The notes beneath the pieces are model-generated. The model had not been told where the DNA came from, made no database searches, and worked only from the letters and a program-made list of their open reading frames with translations. Source: Rhododendron vialii (Eukaryota; Streptophyta; Magnoliopsida; Ericales; Ericaceae). Taken from it: a stretch of 64,000 bases of DNA. This document shows positions 35,580 to 48,345 of the stretch, one piece after another. The DNA is taken from positions 39,169,001-39,233,000 of the forward strand of contig NC_080560.1 in NCBI RefSeq assembly GCF_030253575.1, given 5' to 3'. The position numbers and the translations under genes are program-made. The stretch's first letter is position 1, and every line of letters begins with the position of its first letter.

Positions 35580-35935
35580 GTGTTCTACTAACACTTTTTG
35601 TACTTTTAAAAAAAGTGCACATTTTATTCTTATTCAAGTTTTTTTCTCGTTTATTAATTTTGCGTTAAACTTATGTGGATTATTGATTTGTCTTAACGGA
35701 AAAGTAAATTTTTTTTTACTTTTTTCCAAATATTTTGAAAAATAACTACTTTTAAGCAAAAAAAGTCAAAATATTTGGGTATAAGAAAAACTATTTTACT
35801 TTTCCAATTTGTCTTGTGAGATGAATCGATAATCTACAAAAATTTAGCGTAAAACTATCACATGTAACAAAACTTTGAATAAGGATAAAACATGCACTTT
35901 TTTCTAAAAGTGCAAAGAGTGAACCTGACCCAAAT
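35580..35935. mobile_element. AT-rich foldback MITE
   Basis: The left part (CACTTTTTGTACTTTT, AAAAAGTGCACATTTTAT, CTTATTCAA) is mirrored by the reverse complement of the right part (CACTCTTTGCACTTTT, AAAAAAGTGCATGTTTTAT, CTTATTCAA). A second inner block is also inverted. Related arms occur elsewhere in the window (near 1160, 48250, 48830 and 58480). Ends and target-site duplication are not resolved. Confidence 0.6.
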
Positions 35936-36689
35936 TTGGGTAAAAATTTGGGTCAGGCTCACTTCAATGGCTAAATAATCCATTACCCAAATATATTACG
36001 GAGTATTTTTTTATGCTTTCAAGAGTATTTCCCTCTATTTTTGCTTCCCTCTATTTTTTTTCCCAACAACAACTCCTTTTTAGTTCCCTCCCATTTTTCC
36101 CCTTTTGCTCCACGAGTTTGTTCCAAACTGATAGAATCCTCTAAAATTTCATACTCATCCATTGATCAAATTTTAGAAACCCACAACTGTACGTTCGTTG
36201 AGAGGGAGAGAGAAATGAGAAGAGCAGCATCATCAATCGCCCTGGCTCACCTCATTCTTGTCCTTCGATTTATGGTTCTCTGCTCTCAGAATGGCATGAA
36301 AAGGATTTTATTACCAAAAGAAAAGGCAATTGAAAAGGAGAAAGAGCCATTGGAATATTGGGGGGAAAAATAGAGAGGCTTGGGTTGTTCTAAATTTGGG
36401 CAAAGAAATGAATAAAGGTTTGGATGAAAGATTGAAAAGTACCAGTAGTTTTTTTGTGAATTTTGCCTAAATTAAAAAATGGATCAAGCATGGACATTGG
36501 AGAGGCTCAAACCCCTCATTTCCAAGTTCGGAAACCATATAAAATACATTTGGGATAGTTGAGGGATAATAGTGAAAATAACCACAATAAAAATTACAAA
36601 AAAAAAAAACTACACTCCACAGTCCACAGAAGCAGCCAGCCGCTGAGAAAACAAACCCCCGAGCCGTGAGTGACTCATCATTTCTCGCC

Positions 36690-39600
36690 ATGGCCTGTGC
36701 GATGATGAAGCGATCGACGGCGACGATGATGAAATCAGTGGCCGGAAATCTCCGATCGCGAACCTTCGCTTCCGTCTCGGTCGGGACCGATCTGGTCTCG
36801 GCCGCACCGGATGTCTCCCTCCAGAAGGCTCGAAGCTGGGACGAAGGCGTTGAGTCCAAGTTCTCCACCACACCCCTCAAAGACTTGTTCAAGGTTTACC
36901 CTAGTATGAAAAATCAAATTTTTTGTTGTTTGGAATTGGGTTTAGGGATTTGTTTTCATCTGGGTTGATTAATTTCTGCATTTTTTTTTAACTTTGGGTT
37001 TGTTTGATTTGTTTTGCAGGACAAAAAAGTCGTCATCTTTGGGCTTCCCGTAAGATTCTACTTCTTAATTACTTGTTGAAAGAGTAGCTCTGAATTGTAA
37101 ATTCAGGCCCTTAATTTTTATAGACATGGAATGGAAGAAAGAAATTGCGAATTTCCCACTTTAGATCTGATTTACTATTTGTTGAATAATTAATTATATG
37201 GTACTGGTCTGTTGGCAATGTCTATTACCATTGCGCTGGTGCGAGCCAAAAATGCTGCCTTTAACATAGGAAGTTATTCAGTTTTTGGGTTAATTGATGT
37301 GTGAGGCAGATGGAAAAAGGATACTTTTTTTTGGGAATGAGTAATGCAAACAAAACCCGTTTGGATACCATGTGATCTCGTGGCAATATGTGGCGCTAAC
37401 CATATCATGTGATGGGCTCCACATGGCACATGTGACATATTGGTCCATCTAAAGCGCCAAGTCAAATGATACATGCAGTTATTGTTGTCTTTTATAAGGA
37501 ATTGCCAAGTGGTTTAGACGTACTTCTTTTAGTTCAGAAAATGTAGAAAATTAGTAATAGAGTGAAGCAGAAAGGTATACAGGCATCAAACTAGTGAAAG
37601 AGCAGAAAACAAAATATTGATGCCAGGATATTCTTTACATATCTACATTCTACGGTATCAATGTGAAACATTGTATGCCCTGCACCCGAATCCTTATTGG
37701 GGGTAACCATAAAATCGTTTTAATGAGTGAGGCAGCCTTTTGTATCCTTATCCAACGAAACTATGGTTAGTGCTTTTGACTACATTTTTTTTTTTGATCG
37801 GCAATGTGTTTGACTATATTTCAGGGTGCTTACACGGGAGTTTGTTCAGCCCAGCACGTGCCTAGTTACAAGAATAACATTGACAAGTTCAAGGCCAAGG
37901 GGGTCGATCATGTGGTGTGCGTAGCTGTCAACGATCCTTACGTTTTGAATGGTTGGGCAGAGAAGCTTGAGGCTAAAAATGCTGTAAGTTACTCCTTAGT
38001 CATCTTTTGCACATTTAAGTGTGTTTATTGCTTATCTCATGTGCATTTTTTGTATGCATATGCAGAAGGGGTAAAAAAGGTAAGGAGGTCTCAATGGGGT
38101 CACTTAGACTCTGTTTGGTTAGGGTTTTGATTTTGGGGTTTGTAGGCCGAGTTGGGAACTTAATGAGACTTTCCAGCTAGGGATGGTGGGTTTAGCCCCT
38201 ATCTCTCCCCCTTAAGAGCCCTTAATGCATTCCATAACCGAATGAGCTTGGAAAGTCCGAAGGCTAATCTGGCATGAGTGCACAGAGATAGATAAAGAAA
38301 ATGAGAGTAATAATTGGAGAGAAAACCTATTGGAAACCGTGCGCAGAGAGAGGTTGGGTTTAGAGACCCTAAAACGAACACAGTCTTAGTGATTATTCTT
38401 GCTTTTACAAATAATTTAGGAGGTGTGAGTCTTCAATCGTATACCATGTGTACCTAATTTAGCTGCCCTTCTTTTCCTTTATTAATATGGGAGGAAACAT
38501 AGACATAGTTGGAGTTGCCAACGGCCTAATAGGCTTGAAGAAGCATGACCAAGTGACCAACTTTTTTTTATAATTTTTTTTTAAATCAGGGATATTTTAG
38601 GAGCCTTCTACAGGTACCTTACCAACTGATATAAAGATGCTGTATAACTTGTCTCCATGATAGGAATTAACTGTATTGTTCGACGTTCACTGTGTATGCA
38701 TTTCAGATCTGCATCCAAAAATGAATACCATGCGTCGTTGGAATTACATATAATAAAATTTATCACCAGGGAAGGTGTCCAGAAAAGTGAAAACGATCTA
38801 GCTATCAGTATTTAATCATGCAGTAATAGCTACCATTAATTTGAAACATTTTAATTGGTATGTTAGCTGAGTTGTAATCTGCGGTTGGCTAGCAGGCCCC
38901 AGGTTTTTTTTTTTAGGTAAGTGCAGGCCCCAGGTTTTGAACCCATTATCTATGCAAATTGATGTTATTGTAAGTTTGTAACTAATTTTTTTTTTTTACC
39001 CTGACCCATCAATCTGAAAAGGATATGAACCCGGTTCTTAATATTTGAAACCATTTGTTGATTAGAGAGAGAGACATGGTACAAAGACCTAACTACCCCT
39101 CACTATATTCTAACACCATCCAAATGCAGTGACTTTTTTGGGAAAGAGTTGTCTGAATAACATGGTAAATCAAAACAAAGCCATCGTCTATCACCTTCCT
39201 CGATTGATTAAACCCACTATTAATGAGGCCAGCCAGAATTACCACTCCCTCTGCCCTTCTTCATCACCAACCACCTGTCCAAGACCAATGAAACTCCCCA
39301 TCTGGGTAGTAACCGCTCCACCTCCACATCCACCTTCATTAGACTCACTACCGCTTACGAGAAAATGGACCAAGAACAAAATTTATAGAAAGCGAAACGA
39401 CTGCAATCATGTCCAGAACCATATCCGTCGCATCACAATCACCAAGTCACTCAACTTAACTGTGGTGACCTCCTTCATCCCAAGACTTTCATTGGGCGGG
39501 TGCTTGTTGACATGATCCTGCATCCATCAAACTCGTAACATGCTATTGGTATCTATCTCCTTGATGGCATCCGCCATCAACAACAGATGATTGGTTTGCT

Positions 39601-41091
39601 ATCTTAGTGTTTAGGTAGAGATCCCTTAAAAATATGTACCTTCTATGAGTAATCCATCTATTGTTCTATTCAACAAGCCACCTGTAGCTAAACTTCTTTT
39701 ATTTCTGCTGAAATTAACAAGAAAAATCCCATCATTTATCAACATCTATTCAAACTGAGCCTTAATCTTTTGCTTAAAAACTTTACTCACCATGGGTTTG
39801 ACAGCTTTCCTACACAACCTGCTACTGGAACATATGATTTTTTTTTTCCTTGAAAAGTGAGGCTGCATGATCTAGGCCTGTCGTCTTTTCAAACTCGTGT
39901 AGCTGTTCTGTCCTTGTAGCATGTGTGAAACTCGAGATCAAGGGGGAGAGGCATAAGTTTGTATGCTCTCCTATGAGAACACGGAATTGACAACACAGAG
40001 TAGAATTTGGTTTTGATTGCAAAGTAATGAAGTACTTTTTTTTTTTTGGGTAAGTGAAAATTTATATAACCAAAAAACTTGGAAGAAGCTACAAGGAATC
40101 AACAGGGGCATCCCCCTGGCCACCTATGCATCAAAAGGTCCAAGAAACGACCAAAAACAAGTCACGAGGAAACTATGAACAATTGTTTATCGAAAAAATC
40201 CTAGAATCTAGGAGCCAGTCATCGCAAATCCTCCTGTTCTGAATGGAGAATTTGGCAGATGACCTAGAGCTGACCTTAGCTCTCACAGAGTTGAAGACCT
40301 CACCCATAATGCCATCAACACCTCTGGATTTGCCTTGGAAAATTCTCAAGTTCCGTTCCCCCCAAAGAACATAAATGAAGGCTGTCAAAGACAGCTTATA
40401 CAGAGAATCACTCAAGCTTTTCCCTTTTCTTTAATGGACTGCCCACTCCAATTCCTGGGCCAAAGCCAGAACCGGCCTAGTAATCCCATTTCTAGCTAAA
40501 AGTTGCCTCCAAATCATCTTAGAGATCTGGCATTCAAAGAAAAGATGGCTATGGGAGTAAAGAAGTACTTTTGTCTGCCATTTTTTTGGTTATTCACACG
40601 CATTATAAGTGACGGATTCTGAAAGTGGTAAGCTGCGTGCAATGGATTTGATTTGCATGTGGTGCAATTTTGGTTGGGTTGGGCAATCTGATGGAATTGA
40701 ACTTATCTGATTTGCTAAAACATCAGAACTTCTTATCCATGCTTTCCTAGATTGAATTCTATGGTGACCTTGATGGGAGCTTCCACAAGAGCTTGGACTT
40801 GGGAATAGATCTCTCTGCTGCTTTGCTTGGACATCGCTCTCACCGGTATGTCACTAACTGATGTTCTCAAACCAGTACTCGTCTTTTTTCGTCATTATGT
40901 AAAAAAAAAACATTTGTTTGGTGAGATGTGAATTGAAGGTAGATGGTCCTAATTGTTTTCCTGATAATACTTCCGTTTCTTATAGGTGGTCAGCATATGT
41001 GGTTGACGGAAACGTTAAGGTTCTGAACGTGGAGAAAGCACCATCCGAGTTCAAGGTTTCTGGCGGGGAGGTTATCTTGGGCCAGATATGA
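36690..41091 (+). CDS. PRXIIF: Mitochondrial type II peroxiredoxin (PRXIIF)
   Basis: Five exons give 197 aa: 36690-36893, 37020-37049, 37825-37983, 40751-40845 and 40986-41091, all GT-AG and in phase. The product is a thiol peroxidase of the mitochondrial matrix that reduces H2O2 and alkyl hydroperoxides using glutaredoxin or thioredoxin. The N-terminus (about 1-30) is rich in K, R, S and T with no acidic residue, as in mitochondrial presequences. Conserved blocks follow: VSLQKARSWDEGV, KKVVIFGLPGAYTGVCS with peroxidatic Cys85 and Thr82, and the resolving Cys110. The 25-residue spacing between the cysteines is the type II hallmark. The protein ends GGEVILGQI, as in the Arabidopsis orthologue (201 aa). 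Exon 2 is only 30 bp. Intron 3 (2.77 kb) contains a LINE fragment. Confidence 0.97.
40040..40561 (-). mobile_element. 5'-truncated LINE fragment in PRXIIF intron 3, 11-bp target-site duplication
   Basis: On the minus strand it encodes the end of a plant L1-type reverse transcriptase ORF. A zf-RVT-like HLFFECQISKMIWRQLL segment is followed by TAFIYVLWGERNLRIFQGKS, with an in-frame stop between them. The frame ends near 40173 and is followed by a 3' UTR and an A-tail. GAAGTACTTTT flanks both ends (40029-40039 and 40562-40572). It is a dead-on-arrival insertion. Confidence 0.85.
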
Positions 41092-42444
41092 AGGTGTTAT
41101 CAGTTTCTTCACAGTTGAAACAGGAATTTCTACATTTTCTATACAGAGTTGTGTTTCTATCCATATGATAGTGATTCCCTAGTTAATTATGCAAATTATT
41201 GAAGTATCATAGGTTAATGTTAGAGGTAGATTGATTTCTGTTCTTTGAGAATAAATTGAGTTCACCACTTTCTTTAAATGGCCGAGGAGATGTTCTATTT
41301 TCCGGATTATTTCGGTATTTGGAGCTCCATTGTGGGGATATTTCCTCTTGTTTTTGGTTCTTCATTAGCAGTAGTAGTATTTCTCAAGGAAGATTTATTT
41401 GCATTTACTTGTGCATGATGCTTAAAGAAAGAGTACAACTTTGTTCACCTACTTCATGGATATTATCTTTGTCTAGACTCATATCGGAACTCACTTCGAC
41501 GTTATTTCAGTTGGCGTGTTTTTATTAGCCACTCTTAAAAAATTCAGATCGATAAGGCTGGAAAATTAAAATGGGGTGAAGTACGGAAAAATAAATTTAT
41601 TTAATTTTGTGTGTTCTCTTGATAACAAATTTTGCAAGAAGATGAAAATTCCTCCTTTTTGACAGGATCTATTTTGTTGGAACTTGTCTCACATCGATCA
41701 TTGGCCTCTACTGATTAATTATGAATCATATACACTAACATGGTATTAAAAAGAGTTCTGGCAAAACTCTCCTTAATGATTTACTCACCATGTTTGTGCT
41801 GAACGTGCACTTTACTTCTATATTGCGATTTATAATATGATCAACTTCACGTTAGGTCACCTAAATTTACTACATAAAAAAAAAACAAGAACGAAAATGG
41901 TAGATGAATAAAGGGATTTTCTCTACAAGAAAGATTCTCATCTCCTTAACCCAACATTTTAATAAAGTGAGGCGCAAAACTAACATGGGAAAAAAATTGA
42001 ATAAAGACGAAACAAAAAAAAAAGCCAACTTAGGAGAAAGATTCTCAACCCAACTTCTTAATATGATCAAACTTCACGTTAGGTCACCTAAATTTACTAA
42101 AAAAAAAACAAGAACGAGAATGGTAGATGAATAAAGGGTTTTTCTCAAGGAGAAAGATTCTCAACCCAACTTTTTAGGCACTGGATCCCTTTTTATAAAC
42201 CAGCTACACGAATTCCATAAGCTTACATGCAAGTATCCGACAGACTCATATTACCACGTTGAATCACAACTAGTAAACTCATTGTCAAATATGCATATAG
42301 ACTTATTGCAGGACGCGAACCAATCAACTTTTTTAAACTACAGTGGATTGATTCCTAGATGTTCGTCTCGTGCATAATTGCCTTTGTTGGAAGAGTAGAC
42401 AGCATAAGCAACAGGTACATGCCCGATTTCCCATCTTCACAGCA
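41092..42444. other. Intergenic region between the convergent PRXIIF and RHF1A genes
   Basis: PRXIIF (+) and RHF1A (-) converge here, so both 3' UTRs lie within it. A duplicated segment GTTAGGTCACCTAAATTTAC ... AAGAACGA(A/G)AATGGTAGATG occurs at about 41853-41957 and 42078-42173. No gene is seen. Confidence 0.6.
41853..42173. repeat. Direct repeat pair, ~100-bp units 225 bp apart
   Basis: Both copies run GTTAGGTCACCTAAATTTAC, an A-run, ACAAGAACGA, ATGGTAGATGAATAAAGGG and then AGAAAGATTCTCA. Confidence 0.8.
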
Positions 42445-42456
42445 TCAATTTCCACT
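42445..42456 (-). other. Possible 12-bp coding end of RHF1A (alternative last exon)
   Basis: RHF1A exon 7 contains a good donor (CAG followed by GTTTGT, exon end 44312). The minus-strand acceptor TTCCCTTTCAG before 42456 would add Ser-Gly-Asn and a stop, giving a 1.85-kb intron. The unspliced reading ends two codons later at 44303. Which is used cannot be decided from sequence alone. Confidence 0.35.
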
Positions 42457-44302
42457 CTGAAAGGGAACCAGTCGAAAGATTAGCCAACAGTAAATGCGAA
42501 TCACCTATCTCGAACTATAATTGAAGAAATTGGGAACTAGTAAGTATGAAGGAAGCTGAATATGGTGCTCAGATACAAAACTGAAACTGAATCCCAATTC
42601 TGTTTTATATTCCTGTTGAGGAATCACTTTGTTCAAAGTCTCCCCATTTCGTTTGTCCATCATATTGTTATCAATGAAATGCATTGGGACAAGTTCCAGC
42701 ATGCATCATCCATGCACAACCAGGGATGATACCGTCTCAACAAATAAAATAAATTTCAGGTCTTAGAAGGAAGAAAACAGATTCCATAAATCTCAGAACT
42801 GGACTATATTTTAGCTCAACTTGAGTTCTCTCTTTCTCACTCCTCTCATGATAAGCATGCACACAATTGCATGCATTCTTTAGACGTGTAAGTCCTGAAC
42901 TCTCTTTATGATGTGTTTTCTCGACACGAGCGGTACTCCAAAATACAACTAAAAGGTTTTCACAGACATCATCAATCGTTCTAACTACTTTTTCAATCAT
43001 TTAATCAGTTGGTGACTTTTCTGCCTTGATAGTGTGGCATAGGATGGATATGATGGATCTACTACCTCAGTCGGAACTTGCAAATAGGTACCTGCATCTA
43101 TTTCATCCAAATACCAATCTGATAACCTCCTTCCCCCTGAAAGTTGCCCACCAACACTCAAACTTCCTCTTTGTTTATGATTGTTGCAACCCAATTTGCT
43201 TGGAAAATCTAAATTAAGCTTTTGCGCAATCTCATTGAAAGAGGCAATTAAGCATTTGGTGCTTCCATGGGGAGATAATCCTAGAGCGGAGTCTTTCCGG
43301 ACTCCAGTGCAAGGGAAGTTAGAAAGAGGTTAGAGGAATGGAGAAGAATCTTATTTTCTAGACTAGAGGATGAAGGTATGCTTAGTGCCGTATGTGTTGT
43401 GTTGGACTAATATCCAATGTAAGCCCCTTTCTTTGTTTGACAAGCAACAAAAGGTATTGTAAGAACTGAGAGGGAATCAAGGCAAAGAAGAAACAGAAAG
43501 ACACCATAACAGGGGGAAAACCCAACTCCCCAACTTCAAGCTAGTATCTTTACTTTTCCCCACTAAAGAACTCCTCTTCAGATGACCCATCATATTCACC
43601 AAGCAATGAGTCGATCTAAGTTGCCTAACTCCAGTAACTTCCTAGCCTTCTAAAAAAACCTTCTGCAACTCATCAGACTCCTCCCTCAGAATGTCAAAAA
43701 CCTATCCAAACCAGCCATCACCTTTTCGCATTTGTGAATATGTGTATATAAGAACCCATTAATTCTGGTTTGAGAGCATGTCAAAGCCTTCCTCACTAGT
43801 TTCTTACTTCACTTCTTGGAAGCTGCTTTGCTGTTTCTCAGCAACACAGCCCCTCTAATCACCACACTATTTTGGCCAGCCATAATCAAACCCCAAACAC
43901 CCAGCACACAATCAAAGAGAAAGAAAACTTCTCAACATGCATCATCCCATACCAAGCCAGTCAATCCATTATCCTTTATCGCCCAAAAGTTCTTAAATGA
44001 AGGTATAATCCAAATATCGGTATCATCTTAATAACCAAACTTAAGCCACGCAGACGAATCTATCGCTGACAGCATAAGGGGCAAGAGCAAGGAAGAGACT
44101 TATACACATGGTGGATGCGTACAATCTATGGCAGCCACGTCTTTCCTACAACATGAAGGATTTCCCACTGGTTGTACCCAACTAAAATATTTGAGCTAAT
44201 AAAGAAGAGAGGAAAAATGGGGAAAGAATGAAGGAATCGGCACCCAACTAAGACTACAGCTCAGTAACAGAACTCAAATTCGGAAGAACGATTGTAGGAA
44301 AA
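42457..44302. other. 3' UTR or last intron of RHF1A
   Basis: Non-coding sequence downstream of the RHF1A reading frame. It is either intron (if the 42456 acceptor is used) or 3' UTR plus intergenic DNA. No gene or clear mobile element recognised. Confidence 0.45.
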
Positions 44303-47300
44303 TTAACAAACCTGAGCAACGGAAACTTCAAGCTGGCCTGGGGTTGCACTGTCACTGTGAGCATAAGGAGGTGTAGCTGAACTCCGATTATTTGCAGTTT
44401 CCCCTGTACTTACATTAGGAGATTGAGTAATATCACTCTCTCGCATGTCTTTTCCCTTGTCAGAGAAGTTTGAGGTCCATCCAGGGGAATTGGATAACGG
44501 GACAGACACTCCAGTCCTTTTAGCAGCAACATCAAGCCGCTCGAACATTCGTGCAACACCAGTAATTCCTGCATTCATCTCACGCTGAACTCCTTTCCCC
44601 AATTCTGTAACTGAGATATTGCGTGCAAGTAGCTTCTCCTTCAGTCCTTGAGTACTTTTTGAGAATGATTCTTTATATCTGTTCAAAGAGAACCCCACAT
44701 ATGAACGTCAAAGAGATGGAACAAGTGAATATTCATTCCCAAGTAAAACCCAAGTAGAAAAATCTACCGGGCAGATGCAGAAGAAAATTTAGACTTGATA
44801 GACTCCGAAAAAGCACGAAATTCAGTTGAGCTCGATCTTTGTGGACTTTCGGGCAACATCTGGCTGCGAACAATTCCAAAGAGTTTATCAACCATGTTCT
44901 AACATACTGAATTAGGTGTAGAAAGAAATTTCAGAAAAGCACAAGTGATACAATGTGCCAACAAGGTTCAACAACAGAAAAACACTTGCTCACATATAGC
45001 ATTCAGCAACTACTTCATTTGATTATAAGAAGCAAGTCAATCATTATTTTACCTGGAATCTATATCATTCAAGAGAAGAGGAACATTGTACACTGCATGC
45101 TCTAAATACCATAGGGACTTGTACAAATCACAAATAGTAGAATCTGATATCCAATGAAATAGCTATTAAAACTATTCAAATATACATGTAACGTCACATA
45201 TCTAGGAACATTATGGCTCTTCTTCTTCTTCAACATTTTGTCCTGCCAAAACTCCAGTGCTTTTATCTTTTTGTTCAGATGCATATATATGTTGTCCGTG
45301 AAGGAACAGAATTAAAGATTGGGATTGAAATAAATAGAAAAAGATTGATATTACTTAGGATCAAGAGTGCTTTCAGGCAACGCTGGTCTGGAGTGTTAAG
45401 ACTGGGAAGGCATATCAACTTCTTCTTGCTTGAGACTGATAAATGAACAGAATTAAAGATATTGAACAACAGTTCTAGTATGTACCTGGGCTTAATCAAG
45501 CCATCCCTGTCATCAACAGAGTTGAGGTTCATATTCATATTGCCTTGAACCATAGATGGTGGCCTTTGAGCATTAATGCCAGTTAGCATGCCAGAATTTG
45601 GCGAATCACCCACAGAAAACTCAAACCTGGAACTTTGGTGCTCTTCCGGTGATGTGTGCATATGCTGCACATCTTGAGGTAGACCTTCGGTTTGAACAGA
45701 GATCAAAAACTCTGAAGGACCAGTACTGGAAGATCTCTCCCTCCCCCTTCTGTTAACATAACGAGCTCTGCGTGCTGCAGCAGCAAAATGCCGCATAATA
45801 TGCTCATCAAAATCCGAATCCTCTGCATAAGAATTATCCTGAAGAGAAAAAACTCATTTTTAGAAAGCCATTCAACAAAACGAATTTCAAGAATATGTAG
45901 TTTTTATGTCCACTATAAAACTCACATGGTTAATTATGTTGTCCTCATAGGTATGCCGAGCATGGCGACTTGACCTCAATTTCCTCTCAACCTCCACTGC
46001 ATCTAAAAGCTCTTGGCTAACGGAAATATCAATATTTCAGTAAGACGTATAGCAAGAAATAATTAGAAAGTACCTCTTGAGCTCAATCTCATCACCGTAA
46101 CACCAAAATCCAAGAGTTAAAGAACACATCCTTTTTTGTTATAACTTATAAGCTATGGGTGTTCGTATATGTGTTTATTTCCAAAGAGATATTATCTACC
46201 TGGCTGGGTCCTTCAGGACAAGAAGCTGCCAGCATATAGGGCATTCTTTGCTTCTCTGTGACCTGGAAAGAGACAAGGCCCAATAATATCAATTATCAAA
46301 CACTCAAGTTATTCAACGACTAGAGAGCATTTACTTCAGCGTTGAGAGCATGGGGGCGGGTCGGCAGCACTAATTCATATTGAAGTTCCAGACACATCAA
46401 AGACACACTAAATAACGCAGCAAATATGCCTACCATTCAAGAATACACTGAAGATGATACTCGTGTTTGCAATTAGTGACCTGTGAAAGGGAAAAATGAA
46501 TTTGAAAGATTAGAACTTGCTTGAATCAAGATAAAACTATCTTAAATGTAATAGTCCTTGAAATTAAAGGAGCACGTGCGTGTAGAGGTGCCAGATTCAT
46601 CTAATTCTTATGTCTAAGAACACTAGGACTCGAGTAGATTTCAAGTTTCGTAAATGGCACTTGACTCTTTAGGTTAGAATTATGTTTACATACTATCATA
46701 ATGTATGCTGCACTCGAAAAGGATTCTTTTGAATGGCTTGTCATACAGACTCATACTTGTTGGGTGCACGCCAAATATGTCAAACAAGAAAACATGCCGT
46801 ACCCTCCCCAATCATTATGTGCCAAGATGGGTACAACACAATTTGAGAGGTGTCAACGGAACATATCACGCAAAGAGGAAGAATCGCAATCGTCAACAGG
46901 GGAAATGATGTAGCCAGGGAGGACATAAATGTTGTAGATATAATAAGACTTGTAAGATATCATCGATTTTTCAGCATTTATTTTTTTGCTGGGCAAAAAG
47001 GGTGGAGGAGGGGGCAACCGGGCATAGCAACCCTCCCTTGGCGTGACCACAGGGACTCCAACCCGGGGCGGATCCTAGGAGGGACCAAAGAGCCATAGCA
47101 ACTACCGCCCCACCAAGGGCTAGCAGGCCAAAGCCGGACAGAGGAGAAGGACCAAATTCAAGAGGGGCGCCGCTGGCACAACTGGAACTTGGTACCTCCT
47201 ACCTCACCCAAACCCAAAGGGAGTACGCCTTGACCAACTTTTTTATCGTAATTGTATTTAAAAAAACAACTTTTTAGACTCATCTAATCAAGAAGAATGA

Positions 47301-47814
47301 TTAATCCCAAATGAACCAAAATATCAAAAACAATAACTTAGGCCAAATGGGCTTTAAGTGAGAAACTTGGGATCTCCGTTTTCACCCAAGATCCTCTGCA
47401 CCGAAAAATTGGTGTACCTCTATATCGAGATGTTTTTGGGTCTAGATTGTTTGAGGCTTTTTTAATGTTTTAAAATTTATATGCGATCCAATGACCGAAA
47501 ATGCACCGGTACGGAGAATTTCGGTACATAGGATTTGATTCCCTCAATTTTACCGTCAAAACACTCTACTTTTAAACTCCCACACTGCTAAACAACAGAT
47601 AGCCACAAACAATGCAGAGTTTTACATACACAGAAAAAAAATGCTGATATACGTGAAGGGTATATATACGTACAGTGGGGGGATCGTCGGAGTTGTAAGG
47701 CTCGAGACAGATACTGCATGCATCGTCTAAATCATCATCGGCAATCACGGCTCCGGAGGACGACGCGGAGGAGACGATCGGAGGGGTTTGGAGCGGCGAA
47801 ACGAAATCCTCCAT
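44303..47814 (-). CDS. RHF1A: RING-H2 E3 ubiquitin ligase RHF1A-like
   Basis: Seven minus-strand exons give 388 aa: 47674-47814, 46434-46480, 46200-46262, 45926-46016, 45486-45838, 44768-44863 and 44303-44678. All junctions are GT-AG with matching phase. The RING-H2 domain spans residues 33-73 with ligands C33, C36, C51, H53, H56, C59, C70 and C73 (DACSICLEPYNSDDPPT, then CKHEYHLQC). Low-complexity Ser/Pro-rich sequence follows. The conserved C-terminal block is KYKESxSKSTQGLKEKLLAR-like, then GVQREMNAGITGVARMFERL. Arabidopsis RHF1A (371 aa) and RHF2A target the CDK inhibitor KRP6 for degradation during gametogenesis; the same role here is inference from orthology. A (CT)n tract, read in the sense direction, lies about 100 bp upstream. 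The last codons may instead come from a spliced exon at 42445-42456. Confidence 0.93.
46985..47235 (-). mobile_element. SINE-like or other small retroelement in RHF1A intron 1
   Basis: A GC-richer block within an AT-rich intron. On the minus strand it runs from TTGGTCAAGGCGTACTCCC through GGTTGGAGTCCCTGTGGTC to an A-run after TTTGCCCAGC. The box-B-like GGTTGGAGTCC and A-tail suggest a SINE, but no target-site duplication was found. Confidence 0.4.
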
Positions 47815-47905
47815 GTTTTACGCAGTGATGGAGAGCGAAGGGACGCGTAGATAGCTCAAAGAGTTGAAAGAAGAAAGGAGAAGAGAATGGAAGAGGAAGA
47901 ACTGA

Positions 47906-47909
<4 letters not shown>

Positions 47910-47938
<29 letters not shown>
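47910..47938 (-). repeat. (CT)n tract in the RHF1A 5' leader
   Basis: About 14 GA units on the + strand, i.e. CT in the RHF1A transcript sense, roughly 100 bp before the ATG, followed by a GGGGGG run. Confidence 0.85.
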
Positions 47939-47945
<7 letters not shown>

Positions 47946-48345
47946 TCAAGGCAAGGAAAGGGATAATGGGGAAGGGGAGAGAGAGAGAGGGCAGAAAATG
48001 CAGGAAAGTCTTGCGAGTCAGACGGTTGGTAGAAAGAATCAATCTAAACTCTCGTATCCAAAGCAACGACATCCTTTTTACGTACTTCAATGAGGAAAAT
48101 ACTAAAAATTACCTGTCTTAAACTACAGTAGCTGTATTTACTATTTTTGCATTCTTGTGAACTTTTTTTTTTCTTTTTCGTTTTTTTGTGTTTTGTTCGT
48201 TTTTTCAAAATTTTTGACAGATTTGTATCATATATTTTTTAGACTAATTATCCATCTCGATGAGATGAGTCTAAAAAGTAAGAAATCATGATCAAAAGTA
48301 GAAAAAATAATTCACTGAAGTTGAAAAAATATCAAATAACTATTT

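Larger units (their letters stand above)
32383..36689. other. Intergenic region between TSC10 and PRXIIF
   Basis: After the TSC10 3' UTR the stretch contains an old element around 33360-33795 (ending GGCTCCGCCACTGC), the plastid rDNA fragment at 34556-34676, a foldback at 35580-35935 and a short perfect hairpin at 35929-35962. Open frames at 34785-34982 and its antisense 34877-35203 are longer than chance suggests, but I recognise neither. No gene is supported. Confidence 0.5.

Noticed and set aside
36041-36373. 110-codon frame upstream of PRXIIF with a hydrophobic stretch
   Set aside because: No family resemblance, low-complexity AT-rich surroundings and no splice context; probably chance.
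39129-39515. 128-codon frame in PRXIIF intron 3
   Set aside because: It is inside an intron, has no recognised motif and looks like a decayed repeat.
45275-45796. Continuous 173-codon minus frame in RHF1A
   Set aside because: It covers most of exon 5 but continues past the donor at 45486 into the intron; the exon model explains it better.
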